Assembly: GCA_963746325.1 (NCBI GenBank)
Contig: CAVVBC010000005.1
Coordinates: 372,001 to 436,000, forward strand
Direction: 5' to 3'
Source of the DNA: RPQJ01 sp963746325
GTDB lineage: Bacteria > Pseudomonadota > Gammaproteobacteria > Steroidobacterales > Steroidobacteraceae
Length of the DNA stretch: 64,000 bases
Below, piece by piece: positions 29,491-38,052 of the stretch; positions within the stretch are counted from its first letter, which is position 1, and each line of letters opens with the position of its first letter. The notes below the pieces were generated by a model. The model was not told the DNA's origin. It ran no database searches and saw only the letters and a program-made list of their open reading frames with translations. A program made the position numbers and the translations under genes.

Positions 29491-30057
29491 ATGGCAGACG
29501 AAAAGCGCCGGACGGGCCGCGACCTCGACCGCAATCCGGAAACGGGCCAGCCCGAAGATCACCTCGGAGGAATGGCAGGCGGCGCATTTGCGGGTGGTGC
29601 CGCGGGCGGCATGACGGGTGCGGCGATTGCCGGCGCGTCGGCCGGCACCATCGCAGGCGGGCCCGTCGGCACCGTCGTCGGTGCGCTCGCGGGGTCGTGG
29701 CGGGCTCCGTGCTCGGCGGCATCGCCGGGCAAGGCCCTCGCGGAGCGCTTCAACCCGGAACACGAGGACGAGTACTGGCGCAACGAGTTTCCGCGCCGTC
29801 CGTACGCGGTCTCGTCACAGTACGGGTGGGACGATTACTGGCCGGCGTATCGCTTCGGCTACGAACGATTCCCGGCGCATCCAGGGCGCAGCTTCGACGA
29901 GGTGGAACCCGAACTGTCGCAGCAGTGGGAATTGGGGCGCGGCAACTCGCGCCTGAACTGGTCCGAGGCACGCGAAGCGACCCGAGACGCCTACGAACGG
30001 CTGCGGCAATCGATCCGCGACAAGAATCCGCCGGACCGCCCGGTCGACGACCGCTAA
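29491..30057 (+). CDS. glycine-zipper protein of unknown function (two compensating base errors)
   Basis: 188 residues: a basic N-terminus, a glycine/alanine zipper (GGMAGGAFAGGAAGGMTGAAIAGA region, about 27-70) and a charged C-terminal half rich in Tyr, Trp and Arg (YGWDDYWPAYRFGYERF). Between 29696 and 29731 the frame is locally wrong: one missing base after 29696 and one extra C near 29730. Correcting both turns SWRAPCSAASPGK into a zipper continuation, SVAGSVLGGIAGK. Such proteins are often envelope-associated. A ribosome site (GCAGGAG) precedes the ATG. Flanked by palindromic elements on both sides. Confidence 0.7.
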   Translation: MADEKRRTGRDLDRNPETGQPEDHLGGMAGGAFAGGAAGGMTGAAIAGASAGTIAGGPVGTVVGALAGSWRAPCSAASPGKALAERFNPEHEDEYWRNEFPRRPYAVSSQYGWDDYWPAYRFGYERFPAHPGRSFDEVEPELSQQWELGRGNSRLNWSEAREATRDAYERLRQSIRDKNPPDRPVDDR

Positions 30058-30080
30058 CGACGCAAACGCGCCAAAGTACT

Positions 30081-30156
30081 GACGGTCGCTTCCGGCGTGC
30101 TTCCCGGGCGCGTGTCTGCCTTTCCAAGCTCGGGAAGCACGCCGGAAGCGACCGTC
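30081..30156 (+). repeat. long constant-loop hairpin, copy 2
   Basis: Arms 30081-30108 and 30129-30156 (28 bp, one G/T wobble-type mismatch) enclose the loop CGCGTGTCTGCCTTTCCAAG at 30109-30128. The arm sequence (GACGGTCGCTTCCGGCGTGC...) differs from copies 1 and 3, while the loop is identical. It lies between the convergent glycine-zipper and dioxygenase genes. It lacks the small upstream hairpin and the second loop copy. No T tract, so not a normal terminator. Confidence 0.92.
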
Positions 30157-30180
30157 GGCGATTGGGACGCTAATCCGCAA

Positions 30181-30849
30181 TCACGCCTTGGCGATGGTGA
30201 TGTCGAACTGAAACACCGGGATCGCGTCACTATCGCCCTTGCCGGGGCTGACGATGACCTTCGGCCAGTCTGCAGCCGGGACGCGCTTCAGGACGATGTC
30301 GACGTCGTTCAGCTTCTCGCCCGCGAAATACATCTGCGTCGCGAGTTCGACGTAGCCGCGCCTCGAGGCCCGGAAGTGAATGTGAGGCGTGCGGTAGCCC
30401 GCCGTCTTGTCGGGCTTGCCGTCGGCCAGGAATTCCATCGGGTAGGAGGCCGGCTTGATCGTCTTGAACGAATAGCGGCCCTCGGCATCGGTCACCGCCT
30501 GTCCCCAACCCTGGAAATTCGGGTCGGGGCGCGCGGGATTCGGATCGGCCGGATGGCCGTACCTGCCGTTCGAATCGGCCTGCCAGAGGTCGACCAGCAC
30601 GCCCTCGAGCGGCCTGCAGGACTCGTCCAGCACGCGGCCCTGCACGCGAATCACCTCACCACGAGCCGGTGAGCCATGCCCCGTCAACCGGGTGAGATCG
30701 ACGTCTTTGTCGACCTGCTCGAAGACCGGAAAAAACGGGCCGGTCGTCTGCTTCGGCGTCACGGCGCAGGATTCTGCCGCGCTGGCCGAACCCGCGATTG
30801 CACCCAGCGGCAGCGCCATGCCGGCGCCGAGCAACTGCCTGCGATTCAT
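30181..30849 (-). CDS. exported intradiol ring-cleavage dioxygenase-like protein
   Basis: 222 residues from the ATG at 30849, which begins a Tat-like signal (MNRRQLLGAGMALPLGAIAGSASA). The mature part has the protocatechuate/catechol 1,2-dioxygenase fold: TTGPFFPV, RVLDESCRPLEGVLVDLWQAD, NGRYGHP with one Tyr ligand, and GYRTPHIHFRASRRGY with the other Tyr and both His ligands of the non-heme Fe(III). It probably cleaves a catechol-like ring in the periplasm; the substrate is unknown. An in-frame ATG eleven codons upstream exists but would spoil the signal peptide. Confidence 0.87.
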   Translation of the reverse strand: MNRRQLLGAGMALPLGAIAGSASAAESCAVTPKQTTGPFFPVFEQVDKDVDLTRLTGHGSPARGEVIRVQGRVLDESCRPLEGVLVDLWQADSNGRYGHPADPNPARPDPNFQGWGQAVTDAEGRYSFKTIKPASYPMEFLADGKPDKTAGYRTPHIHFRASRRGYVELATQMYFAGEKLNDVDIVLKRVPAADWPKVIVSPGKGDSDAIPVFQFDITIAKA

Positions 30850-31052
30850 CTTGTTGATACGGTCCGACAATTTCCTCTCCATCGGTGACGCTTACCGCCG
30901 CTGCGGCCGACCGAGACTAAACCGGCCGGTTGTATCGATCACGCTGCGCTGCGACATCCGGTCCACGCGGTCGCAGCCGCAACTGCCAAGCCACACCGGC
31001 GCCGTGCAACTGCGACTGCGACTGCGGCGGTTTGTGTACGGTGACGCTGCGG

Positions 31053-31211
31053 CGCCGTGCGATGTTTTCGGGCGTGCCCGAAAACTCGCTCAGGCGCACT
31101 CTCGCAGATGGGCGATCCGGAGCCTCTGCCCGAGCGCGTGTCTGCCTTTCCAAGCTCGGGCAGAGGCTCCGGATCGCCCATCCAGGGACGACGCGTGTCT
31201 GCCTTTCCAAG
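31053..31211 (+). repeat. composite palindromic element, copy 3
   Basis: Same plan as copy 1 in the opposite orientation. Small hairpin 31064-31085 (GTTTTCGGGC/GCCCGAAAAC, loop GT) within GCGCCGTGCGA...CTCGCTCAGGCGC; long hairpin with 28-bp perfect arms (31107-31134 and 31155-31182) around the loop CGCGTGTCTGCCTTTCCAAG (31135-31154); and a second, exact loop copy at 31192-31211. It occupies most of the gap between the dioxygenase start and the EamA stop (30883-31277); nothing else is seen there. Confidence 0.92.
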
Positions 31212-31277
31212 CTCGGGAAGAACGACGGCAGCGACCGCCTGCGCCTGGCTTGGAGCGAACTGGCGCGAACGTAGTGA

Positions 31278-32136
31278 CTAGCGCGGCGCCGACGTCGGGG
31301 CCGCCGCCGCCTGCCGCCGCTCGCGCTGGATCAGGTACAGCCCCGCCCCGATGACGATCGACCCGCCCAGCAACGTGAGCGCGCTCGGATAGGCGCGCCA
31401 GATCGCGATGTCGAGCAGCGCGCCCCAGATCAGCGCGGTGTACTCGAACGGGGCGACGACGGCCGCCGGAGCGTTGCGGAACGCGACGGTGATCATCTGC
31501 TGCCCGATCGCGCCCATGAGACCCACGCCAGCGATCAGCTTCCAGTCGGCCTCCCAACGGATTTCATGCCAGCCCGGAAGGGACAGCGCGCCCGCGCCGA
31601 CCATCAGCAGCACGGTGAAGCCGAGCACCATGCTCTCCGTCGAATCGGTGCGGGCCAGCAATCGCAGCGAGGACGATCGAAAGCGCATAGGTGATGAGTC
31701 CGACCAGCGCCCACAGCGACCCGGTCGACAGCCACTGGCCGTTGACCGGGCCCAGCATCAGCAGCACGCCGACGAAGCCGACGCTGATCGCCACCCACTG
31801 CCCGCTCACCACCTTTTCCTTGAGCACCGGCACCGACAGCGCAGCGACCAGCAGTGGCGCAAACATGAAGATGGAATAGGTGGTGGCCAGCGAGGATTCG
31901 CGCACCGCATTGATGAAGGCGTAGAGCATCAGCACCGCGAGGGCGCCGCGGAACACGTGCAACTTGATGTTGACCGGCTTGACGCGATCGAGCCGGCCAC
32001 GCGCCACGATGACGAGCAGCACGAACGGGAGCGACGCCGCAGCGCGCAGGAAAGCGACCTGCAGCGACGGGTAGTGCTCCGACAGCAGCTTGAGCATCGA
32101 GTCCATGACCGCAAAGCTGGCCACGGACACGAGCAT
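31278..32136 (-). CDS. EamA family (DMT) transporter, one frame break
   Basis: About 285 residues once joined, ten hydrophobic segments in two EamA halves. First frame: ASFAVMDSMLKLLSEHYPS, RAAASLPFVLLVIVARGRL, LVGLITYALSIVL. One extra base near 31668 then shifts the frame; the rest reads RLLARTDSTESMVLGFTVLL and FEYTALIWGALLDIAIW. Typical inner-membrane exporter size. Substrate unknown. The true start may lie slightly upstream, because the frame stays open (TAERERVQGIVA) into the end of rho, 35 bases away. Likely a sequence error rather than a pseudogene. Confidence 0.82.
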
Positions 32137-32171
32137 CGCGACGATGCCCTGGACGCGTTCGCGCTCCGCGG

Positions 32172-33610
<1,439 letters not shown>

Positions 33611-33614
<4 letters not shown>

Positions 33615-33937
33615 AGGTTGCTGTCCAGAAAAGCCACGACGTCGCCCTTGCGGACCGCGCCGATCTTCTGGCCTTGGAGCTGACCGTTCTTGAACAGGAT
33701 CAGAGTTGGGATGCCTCTGACGCTGAACTTCATTGGGGTTTTGGGGTTCTCGTCCACGTTCATTTTCGCGACGATCACCTTCCCCGCGTACTCCGCCGCT
33801 ATCTGATCCAGAATCGGTGCGATCATCTTGCATGGTCCGCACCACTCAGCCCAGAAGTCCAGAAGGACGGGAACATTCGACTTCAACACGTCCTGCTCGA
33901 AGCTCGAGTCCGAGACGTGAACGATCTGCTGGCTCAC
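33611..33937 (-). CDS. trxA: thioredoxin
   Basis: 108 residues with the WCGPC active site in LLDFWAEWCGPCKMIAP and the cis-Pro segment VRGIPTLILFKNG. Cytoplasmic disulfide reductase; also the likely electron source for DsbD in this window. Starts with GTG, eight bases after a strong GGAGGT ribosome site. Upstream of and coupled to rho, an arrangement widespread in gammaproteobacteria. Confidence 0.97.
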
Positions 33938-34254
33938 CAGAGATTACCTCCGCTGGCTGAAATGGGTATTTGGGCACTGGTTACTTTCTTGAAGGGGTTG
34001 TGTGCGTCCCCGGAATCGGGTGACGGCAGGGGTCCGCGTAGGGCAAACTATCGAGATTGCTGGCCGTTGACTGGAGTTCTAAGAGGGATTCCGTTGCGCC
34101 GGGTCCGCCGGTCGGTTTCACCGGCTAGGGAGGACCGGGGCTAAGGCCCGATCGGCCGGCGACATGCTCGGGCGGGAGCGGATTAATCCGCGTTCCGGTT
34201 ATTTGAACCCGCTTTTCCGTAATTTGCAAGGCCACATACGCCGATCCGGGACCG
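33938..34254. promoter_or_regulatory. divergent intergenic region between trxA-rho and rhlB
   Basis: The 317-base gap must hold promoters for both transcription units. I see the trxA ribosome site near its edge but no convincing -35/-10 pair or RNA gene. Modest GC-rich inverted repeats (CCGGTCGGTTTCACCGG near 34110) could be leader structure for rhlB. Confidence 0.35.
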
Positions 34255-35874
34255 ATGTCAGACACTCACCTCAGCGAAGTTTCCTTTACCCACCTCCATC
34301 TGCCCGAGTCGCTCGCCCGCGGCATCGCCGACGCCGGCTTCGAGCGTTGCACCTGGATCCAGGCCCAGACGCTGCCGCGCGCCCTCGCCGGTTTCGACAT
34401 TGCCGGGCAGGCCCAGACGGGCACGGGCAAGACCGCCGCGTTCCTCGTGGCGATGTACGCGAACCTGCTGCGCAAGGACGCTCCGGCCGACCGCCCGGTC
34501 AACGCGCCGCGCGCGATCATCATCGCGCCCACGCGCGAACTCGCCGTGCAGATCCACCACGACGCCGAGATCCTCGGCCAGTACACGGGCCTGACGCTCG
34601 GGCTGGCCTTCGGCGGCGTCGACTACGACAAGCAGCGCCGCGTGCTCGAAGACGGCGTCGACGTGCTGATCGGCACGCCCGGCCGGCTCATCGATTTCTA
34701 CAAGCAGCGCGTGTTCGACCTGCGCGCCATCCAGGTCGTGATCCTGGACGAAGCCGATCGCATGTTCGACCTGGGCTTCATCACCGACATCCGCTACATC
34801 ATGCGGCGGCTGCCGGCGCCTGATCAGCGGCTCAACATGCTGTTTTCGGCGACGCTCGCGCAGCGCGTGCTCGAGCTCGCGTTCGAGCACATGAACGACC
34901 CGGAGCTCGTCCGCATCGAGCCAGACAAAATGACCGTCGATCGCGTGCGGCAGGTCATCTACTACCCGTCGATGGACGAGAAGCCGCGCCTGCTGGTGGG
35001 CCTGCTGAAACAGATGGATCCGCACCGCACGATGATCTTCGTCAATACGCGGCGTGGCGCGGACGAGCTCGAGACGCTGCTGAAGGCCAACGGCTTCAAC
35101 GCGCAGGCGATGTCCGGCGACGTGCCCCAGACCAAGCGGCTGCGCATGATCCGCGACTTCCACAGCGGCGAGCTCGCGATCCTGATTGGCACCGACGTCG
35201 CCTCGCGCGGCCTGCACATTCCGGACGTGAGCCACGTCTTCAACTACGACCTGCCGCAGGACCCGGAAGACTACGTGCACCGCATCGGGCGCACCGCGCG
35301 AGCAGGCGCCGAAGGCGATGCGATCAGCCTCGGTTGCGAAGACTTCGTGCAGTCGCTGCCGGACATCGAGGACTACATCGGCCGCAAGATCCCGGTCGCG
35401 AGCGTCGCGCAGGAATTGCTCGCCGAGATCACGGTGCCGCGTTACGAGCGGCGGCGCTTCAGCGGGCCAGGCGGCGGCGGTTCGCATCGCGGTGGTGGTG
35501 GAGGCGGTGGCCGCAGCGGTGGCGGCGGTCGCGGCGGCCCTTCGCGCAGTGGTGGCGGTGGTGGTGGTGGACGCAGTCGCAGCGCTGGCGGCCCGCCCCG
35601 GCGCGACAGCCAGCCGCCGCGTCAGGATTCGTCACCCGCAGCCCATGCCGACCGGCCCGCAGCGCCCCACAGCAACGGCGGCGGCGGTCCCGCGCCTGCA
35701 CCGCACCCGTCGGCAGGGGCAGCAGGGGCCCCGACCGGCGGCGACGGCGCCCCGCGCAAGCGACGACGTCGTGGCGGCCGCGGCCGCTCGGGCGCAGCGC
35801 AGCAGGGCGATGGCGCAGGCGGGGCGCCTCAGGGTGGCGGCGGCGACTCCGGCTCGACGTCCTCGGACAACTGA
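34255..35874 (+). CDS. rhlB: ATP-dependent RNA helicase RhlB (DEAD-box)
   Basis: 539 residues. Helicase motifs in order: Q motif WIQAQTLP, I AQTGTGKT, Ia PTRELAVQ, II DEAD in VILDEADRMFD, III SAT in LFSATLAQ, V GTDVASRGLHIPDV, VI HRIGRTARAG. The first 400 residues match RhlB, the RNA degradosome helicase; the last 130 are a Gly/Arg/Ser-rich, repetitive tail (GGGGGGRSGGGGRGG-like), longer than in E. coli. The gene lies next to trxA-rho, as rhlB does in enterics. Its 3' end overlaps the convergent yrfG gene by 46 bases. Confidence 0.94.
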   Translation: MSDTHLSEVSFTHLHLPESLARGIADAGFERCTWIQAQTLPRALAGFDIAGQAQTGTGKTAAFLVAMYANLLRKDAPADRPVNAPRAIIIAPTRELAVQIHHDAEILGQYTGLTLGLAFGGVDYDKQRRVLEDGVDVLIGTPGRLIDFYKQRVFDLRAIQVVILDEADRMFDLGFITDIRYIMRRLPAPDQRLNMLFSATLAQRVLELAFEHMNDPELVRIEPDKMTVDRVRQVIYYPSMDEKPRLLVGLLKQMDPHRTMIFVNTRRGADELETLLKANGFNAQAMSGDVPQTKRLRMIRDFHSGELAILIGTDVASRGLHIPDVSHVFNYDLPQDPEDYVHRIGRTARAGAEGDAISLGCEDFVQSLPDIEDYIGRKIPVASVAQELLAEITVPRYERRRFSGPGGGGSHRGGGGGGGRSGGGGRGGPSRSGGGGGGGRSRSAGGPPRRDSQPPRQDSSPAAHADRPAAPHSNGGGGPAPAPHPSAGAAGAPTGGDGAPRKRRRRGGRGRSGAAQQGDGAGGAPQGGGGDSGSTSSDN

Positions 35875-36551
35875 GCCACGACGGACTCGCGCAGGTCGGC
35901 CAGCCTGCGCAGGCCGGCGATGCCGGCCACGGGCGGATGCGGCGGACGCGTCGAATCCGGCTGCAGCACCTGGTAGATCCAGCCCACCTGCGCGCGCCGC
36001 GCCGCTTCCAGTACCGCCACGCTGTCGTCCACGAACAGCGTGCGCGCCAGGGACACGTGGTGCGTGCGCTCCAATTGTTCCCAGAACGCCGGGTGCTCCT
36101 TCGGCACGCCGAATTCATGCGACGTCACCAGCTCATCGAAATGCCGTGACAGCTGCGTCTGCGCATCCTTCACCTGCAGGCTGAGCGGATGCGCATTGGT
36201 GGTGAGCAGCACGCGCTTGCCCGTGGCCCGCAGCAGGTCGAGGAATTCCTCGGCACCGTCCAGGTAGCGGATTTCCGCGCGCAATTCGTGCTTTAGCGCC
36301 GGCACGTCCAGGCCGAGTTCCTCGCTCCAGTGATCGACGCAGTACCACTCGAGCGTGCCCCGCTTGGCCTCGAAGCGCGGTCGCAGTTGCGCCATGGCGG
36401 CGTCAAAATCGAGTCCGCGCGCCTCACCCCAGCGCCGCGGCAGCAGTTCGAGCCAGAACAGGTTGTCGAAACGCAGGTCGAGCACCGTGCCGTCCATGTC
36501 GAGACACACGACGTCGATGCGGGACCAGTCGGGCAGAGGCGCAATGACCAT
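35829..36551 (-). CDS. yrfG: HAD-family GMP/IMP nucleotidase YrfG
   Basis: 240 residues from the ATG at 36551. HAD motif I VVCLDMDGTVLDLRFDN (catalytic Asp), motif II TTNAHP, motif III around VPKEHPAFWEQLE and motif IV FVDDSVAVLEAA. The sequence matches the YrfG nucleotidase subgroup, which dephosphorylates GMP and IMP. Normal length about 220. Its C-terminus shares 46 bases with the convergent rhlB. The start is 46-79 bases from cysQ on the other strand. Confidence 0.88.
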   Translation of the reverse strand: MVIAPLPDWSRIDVVCLDMDGTVLDLRFDNLFWLELLPRRWGEARGLDFDAAMAQLRPRFEAKRGTLEWYCVDHWSEELGLDVPALKHELRAEIRYLDGAEEFLDLLRATGKRVLLTTNAHPLSLQVKDAQTQLSRHFDELVTSHEFGVPKEHPAFWEQLERTHHVSLARTLFVDDSVAVLEAARRAQVGWIYQVLQPDSTRPPHPPVAGIAGLRRLADLRESVVAQLSEDVEPESPPPP

Positions 36552-36629
36552 GGACTCAGGCAAGTCGTGAATCCGCCGGCAGCTGGAGGGGCCGGTATGA
36601 TACGACCGCACATCCCCGGGAGAAGACCC

Positions 36630-37448
36630 TTGCACGCTGCCTTGAATCGCGACCCCGCCTCGCTGCTGCCCGACGTCCTGCGACTGGCGGATGCCGCGGG
36701 CGTTGCCATCCTCGAGGTGTATGCGGCCGATCACGGCGTCGAATACAAGGCCGACGAATCCCCGCTCACTCGCGCCGACCGTGCCGCGCACGCGATCCTG
36801 TGCGCCGGGTTGCGCGAACTGACGCCAGAGATTCCGGTGCTTTCGGAAGAGGACGACGCCGCGCACGCGCCAGCCGTGCGCCGGTCATGGACCGATTACT
36901 GGCTGATCGATCCGCTCGACGGCACCAGGGAGTTCATCAGCCGCAACGGCGAATTCACCGTCAACATCGCGCTGATCCGCGGGCATCGGCCCGTGCTCGG
37001 CGTGGTCGCCGCGCCGGTGCTGGGCACCGTGTATTACGGTGCCGAAGGGATGGGCGCCTTCATGGCCCGCGCCGGCGAGCCGGCACGCCCGATCCAGGTG
37101 CGGCAACCGGCCGCCATACCGCTGGTCATCGTGGGCAGCCGCTCGCACCGCGGCGATTCACTCGACAGCGTCCTGGCGCGAGTCGGGCCGCACGAGCTGC
37201 GCCCGATGGGCAGCTCGCTCAAGTTCTGCCTGGTCGCCGACGGCATCGCGGACCTGTACCCGCGGCTGGGACCGACGTCGGAATGGGACACGGCCGCAGC
37301 CCAGGCGGTGGTCGAGGCAGCCGGTGGCGCGGTCACCACCCTGGACGGCCACCCGCTGCGCTACAACGAACGCGATACGCTGCTGAACCCGCACTTTCTC
37401 GTCTGCGGCGACCCGAGCCGCGACTGGCACCAGCTGTTCCAGGGCTGA
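36630..37448 (+). CDS. cysQ: 3'(2'),5'-bisphosphate nucleotidase CysQ
   Basis: Inositol-monophosphatase-fold enzyme that removes the 3'-phosphate of PAP, a by-product of sulfate assimilation and sulfotransferases. Motifs: IPVLSEEDD, WLIDPLDGTREFISRNGEF (metal site), APVLGTVYYG and SEWDTAAAQAVVEAAGG. The start is placed at a TTG at 36630 because GGGAGA lies six bases upstream and a TATGAT box (36596-36601) would be its -10. An ATG at 36597 inside that box would add eleven residues. About 272 residues. It may matter for the sulfotransferase at 2.6 kb. Confidence 0.9.
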   Translation: MHAALNRDPASLLPDVLRLADAAGVAILEVYAADHGVEYKADESPLTRADRAAHAILCAGLRELTPEIPVLSEEDDAAHAPAVRRSWTDYWLIDPLDGTREFISRNGEFTVNIALIRGHRPVLGVVAAPVLGTVYYGAEGMGAFMARAGEPARPIQVRQPAAIPLVIVGSRSHRGDSLDSVLARVGPHELRPMGSSLKFCLVADGIADLYPRLGPTSEWDTAAAQAVVEAAGGAVTTLDGHPLRYNERDTLLNPHFLVCGDPSRDWHQLFQG

Positions 37449-37451
37449 GGC

Positions 37452-37757
37452 GTGGAGCTGTCCTGGAGCCTCCTGCTCCTGTTGCTGGCCTGCACGGGGT
37501 TTGCCGTCTTCTGGAACGACACCCTGAGCACCCGCGAGCGCGCCAACGATGCAGCCCGTGAGACCTGCGTGTCGACCGGCGCGGCCCTGCTCGACGGCAC
37601 CGTGGTCTTCCGCAAGCTCAAGGTCGTGCGCGGCCTGGGCGGGCGGCTCGCGTTCGAGCGGACCTACGTGTTCGATTACACGCTCGACGGCGATACGCGA
37701 CGGCAGGGCTTCATCGTGATGTTCGGCCGGCGGGTGGACAGCATCGGGCTGGACTAG
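37452..37757 (+). CDS. DUF3301 domain protein
   Basis: 101 residues. One N-terminal membrane segment (LSWSLLLLLLACTGFAVFW), then a conserved cytoplasmic or periplasmic part with ANDAARETCVSTGAALLDG, VRGLGGRLAFERTYVFDY and RRQGFIVMFGRRV. This matches the DUF3301 family, which has no known function. GTG start three bases after the cysQ stop, as in other gammaproteobacteria. Confidence 0.85.
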   Translation: MELSWSLLLLLLACTGFAVFWNDTLSTRERANDAARETCVSTGAALLDGTVVFRKLKVVRGLGGRLAFERTYVFDYTLDGDTRRQGFIVMFGRRVDSIGLD

Positions 37758-37823
37758 CTCCCTTTTTGCGCGCTTGGGGGCTAAAGTAGCGGCCCAACCC
37801 GAATCCCACCGACAGCGTCTGCG

Positions 37824-38048
37824 ATGTCTGAACAGAAGGACAACGTCGATACCGAGACGTTCCAGCACCTGCAACGTCTGCGGGGACTGCGCATCGAGCA
37901 TCGCGACCTCGACGACGTGATCCATCGCCTGCAACTCGACTTCTCCGTGGATCAGGTCCAGCTGCGCCGGCTGAAGAAGCGCAAGCTCCTGCTCAAGGAC
38001 CAGATCGCGCGCCTCGAAAGCCAGCTGATCCCCGACCTGAACGCGTGA
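37824..38048 (+). CDS. YdcH family (DUF465) small protein
   Basis: 74 residues, highly charged and predicted to be coiled-coil (ETFQHLQRLRGLRIEHRDL and QLRRLKKRKLLLKDQIARLES). The pattern of Leu heptads and the KKRKLLLKDQI core match the DUF465/YdcH family. Function unknown. Precedes the MscS gene by four bases, so they are co-transcribed. Confidence 0.82.
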   Translation: MSEQKDNVDTETFQHLQRLRGLRIEHRDLDDVIHRLQLDFSVDQVQLRRLKKRKLLLKDQIARLESQLIPDLNA

Positions 38049-38052
38049 CGGG

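Noticed and set aside
30081..30156. hairpin copy 2 as an ordinary bidirectional terminator for the convergent genes
   Set aside because: Position fits, but there is no T tract, and the constant 20-base loop shared with copies elsewhere points to a repeat family. A termination role remains possible.
29218..31182. palindromes as library hairpin-adapter artefacts
   Set aside because: The loop is not an adapter sequence I know, the arms are only 28-32 bp, and the flanking small hairpin is conserved with compensatory changes. Still worth a read check.
29280..31354. open frames crossing the palindromic elements (for example 29280-30173, 30692-31354)
   Set aside because: The frames are created by the repeats (RVSAFPSSG- or LERQTRAR-like peptides) and share no start context. 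The DNA palindromes explain them better.
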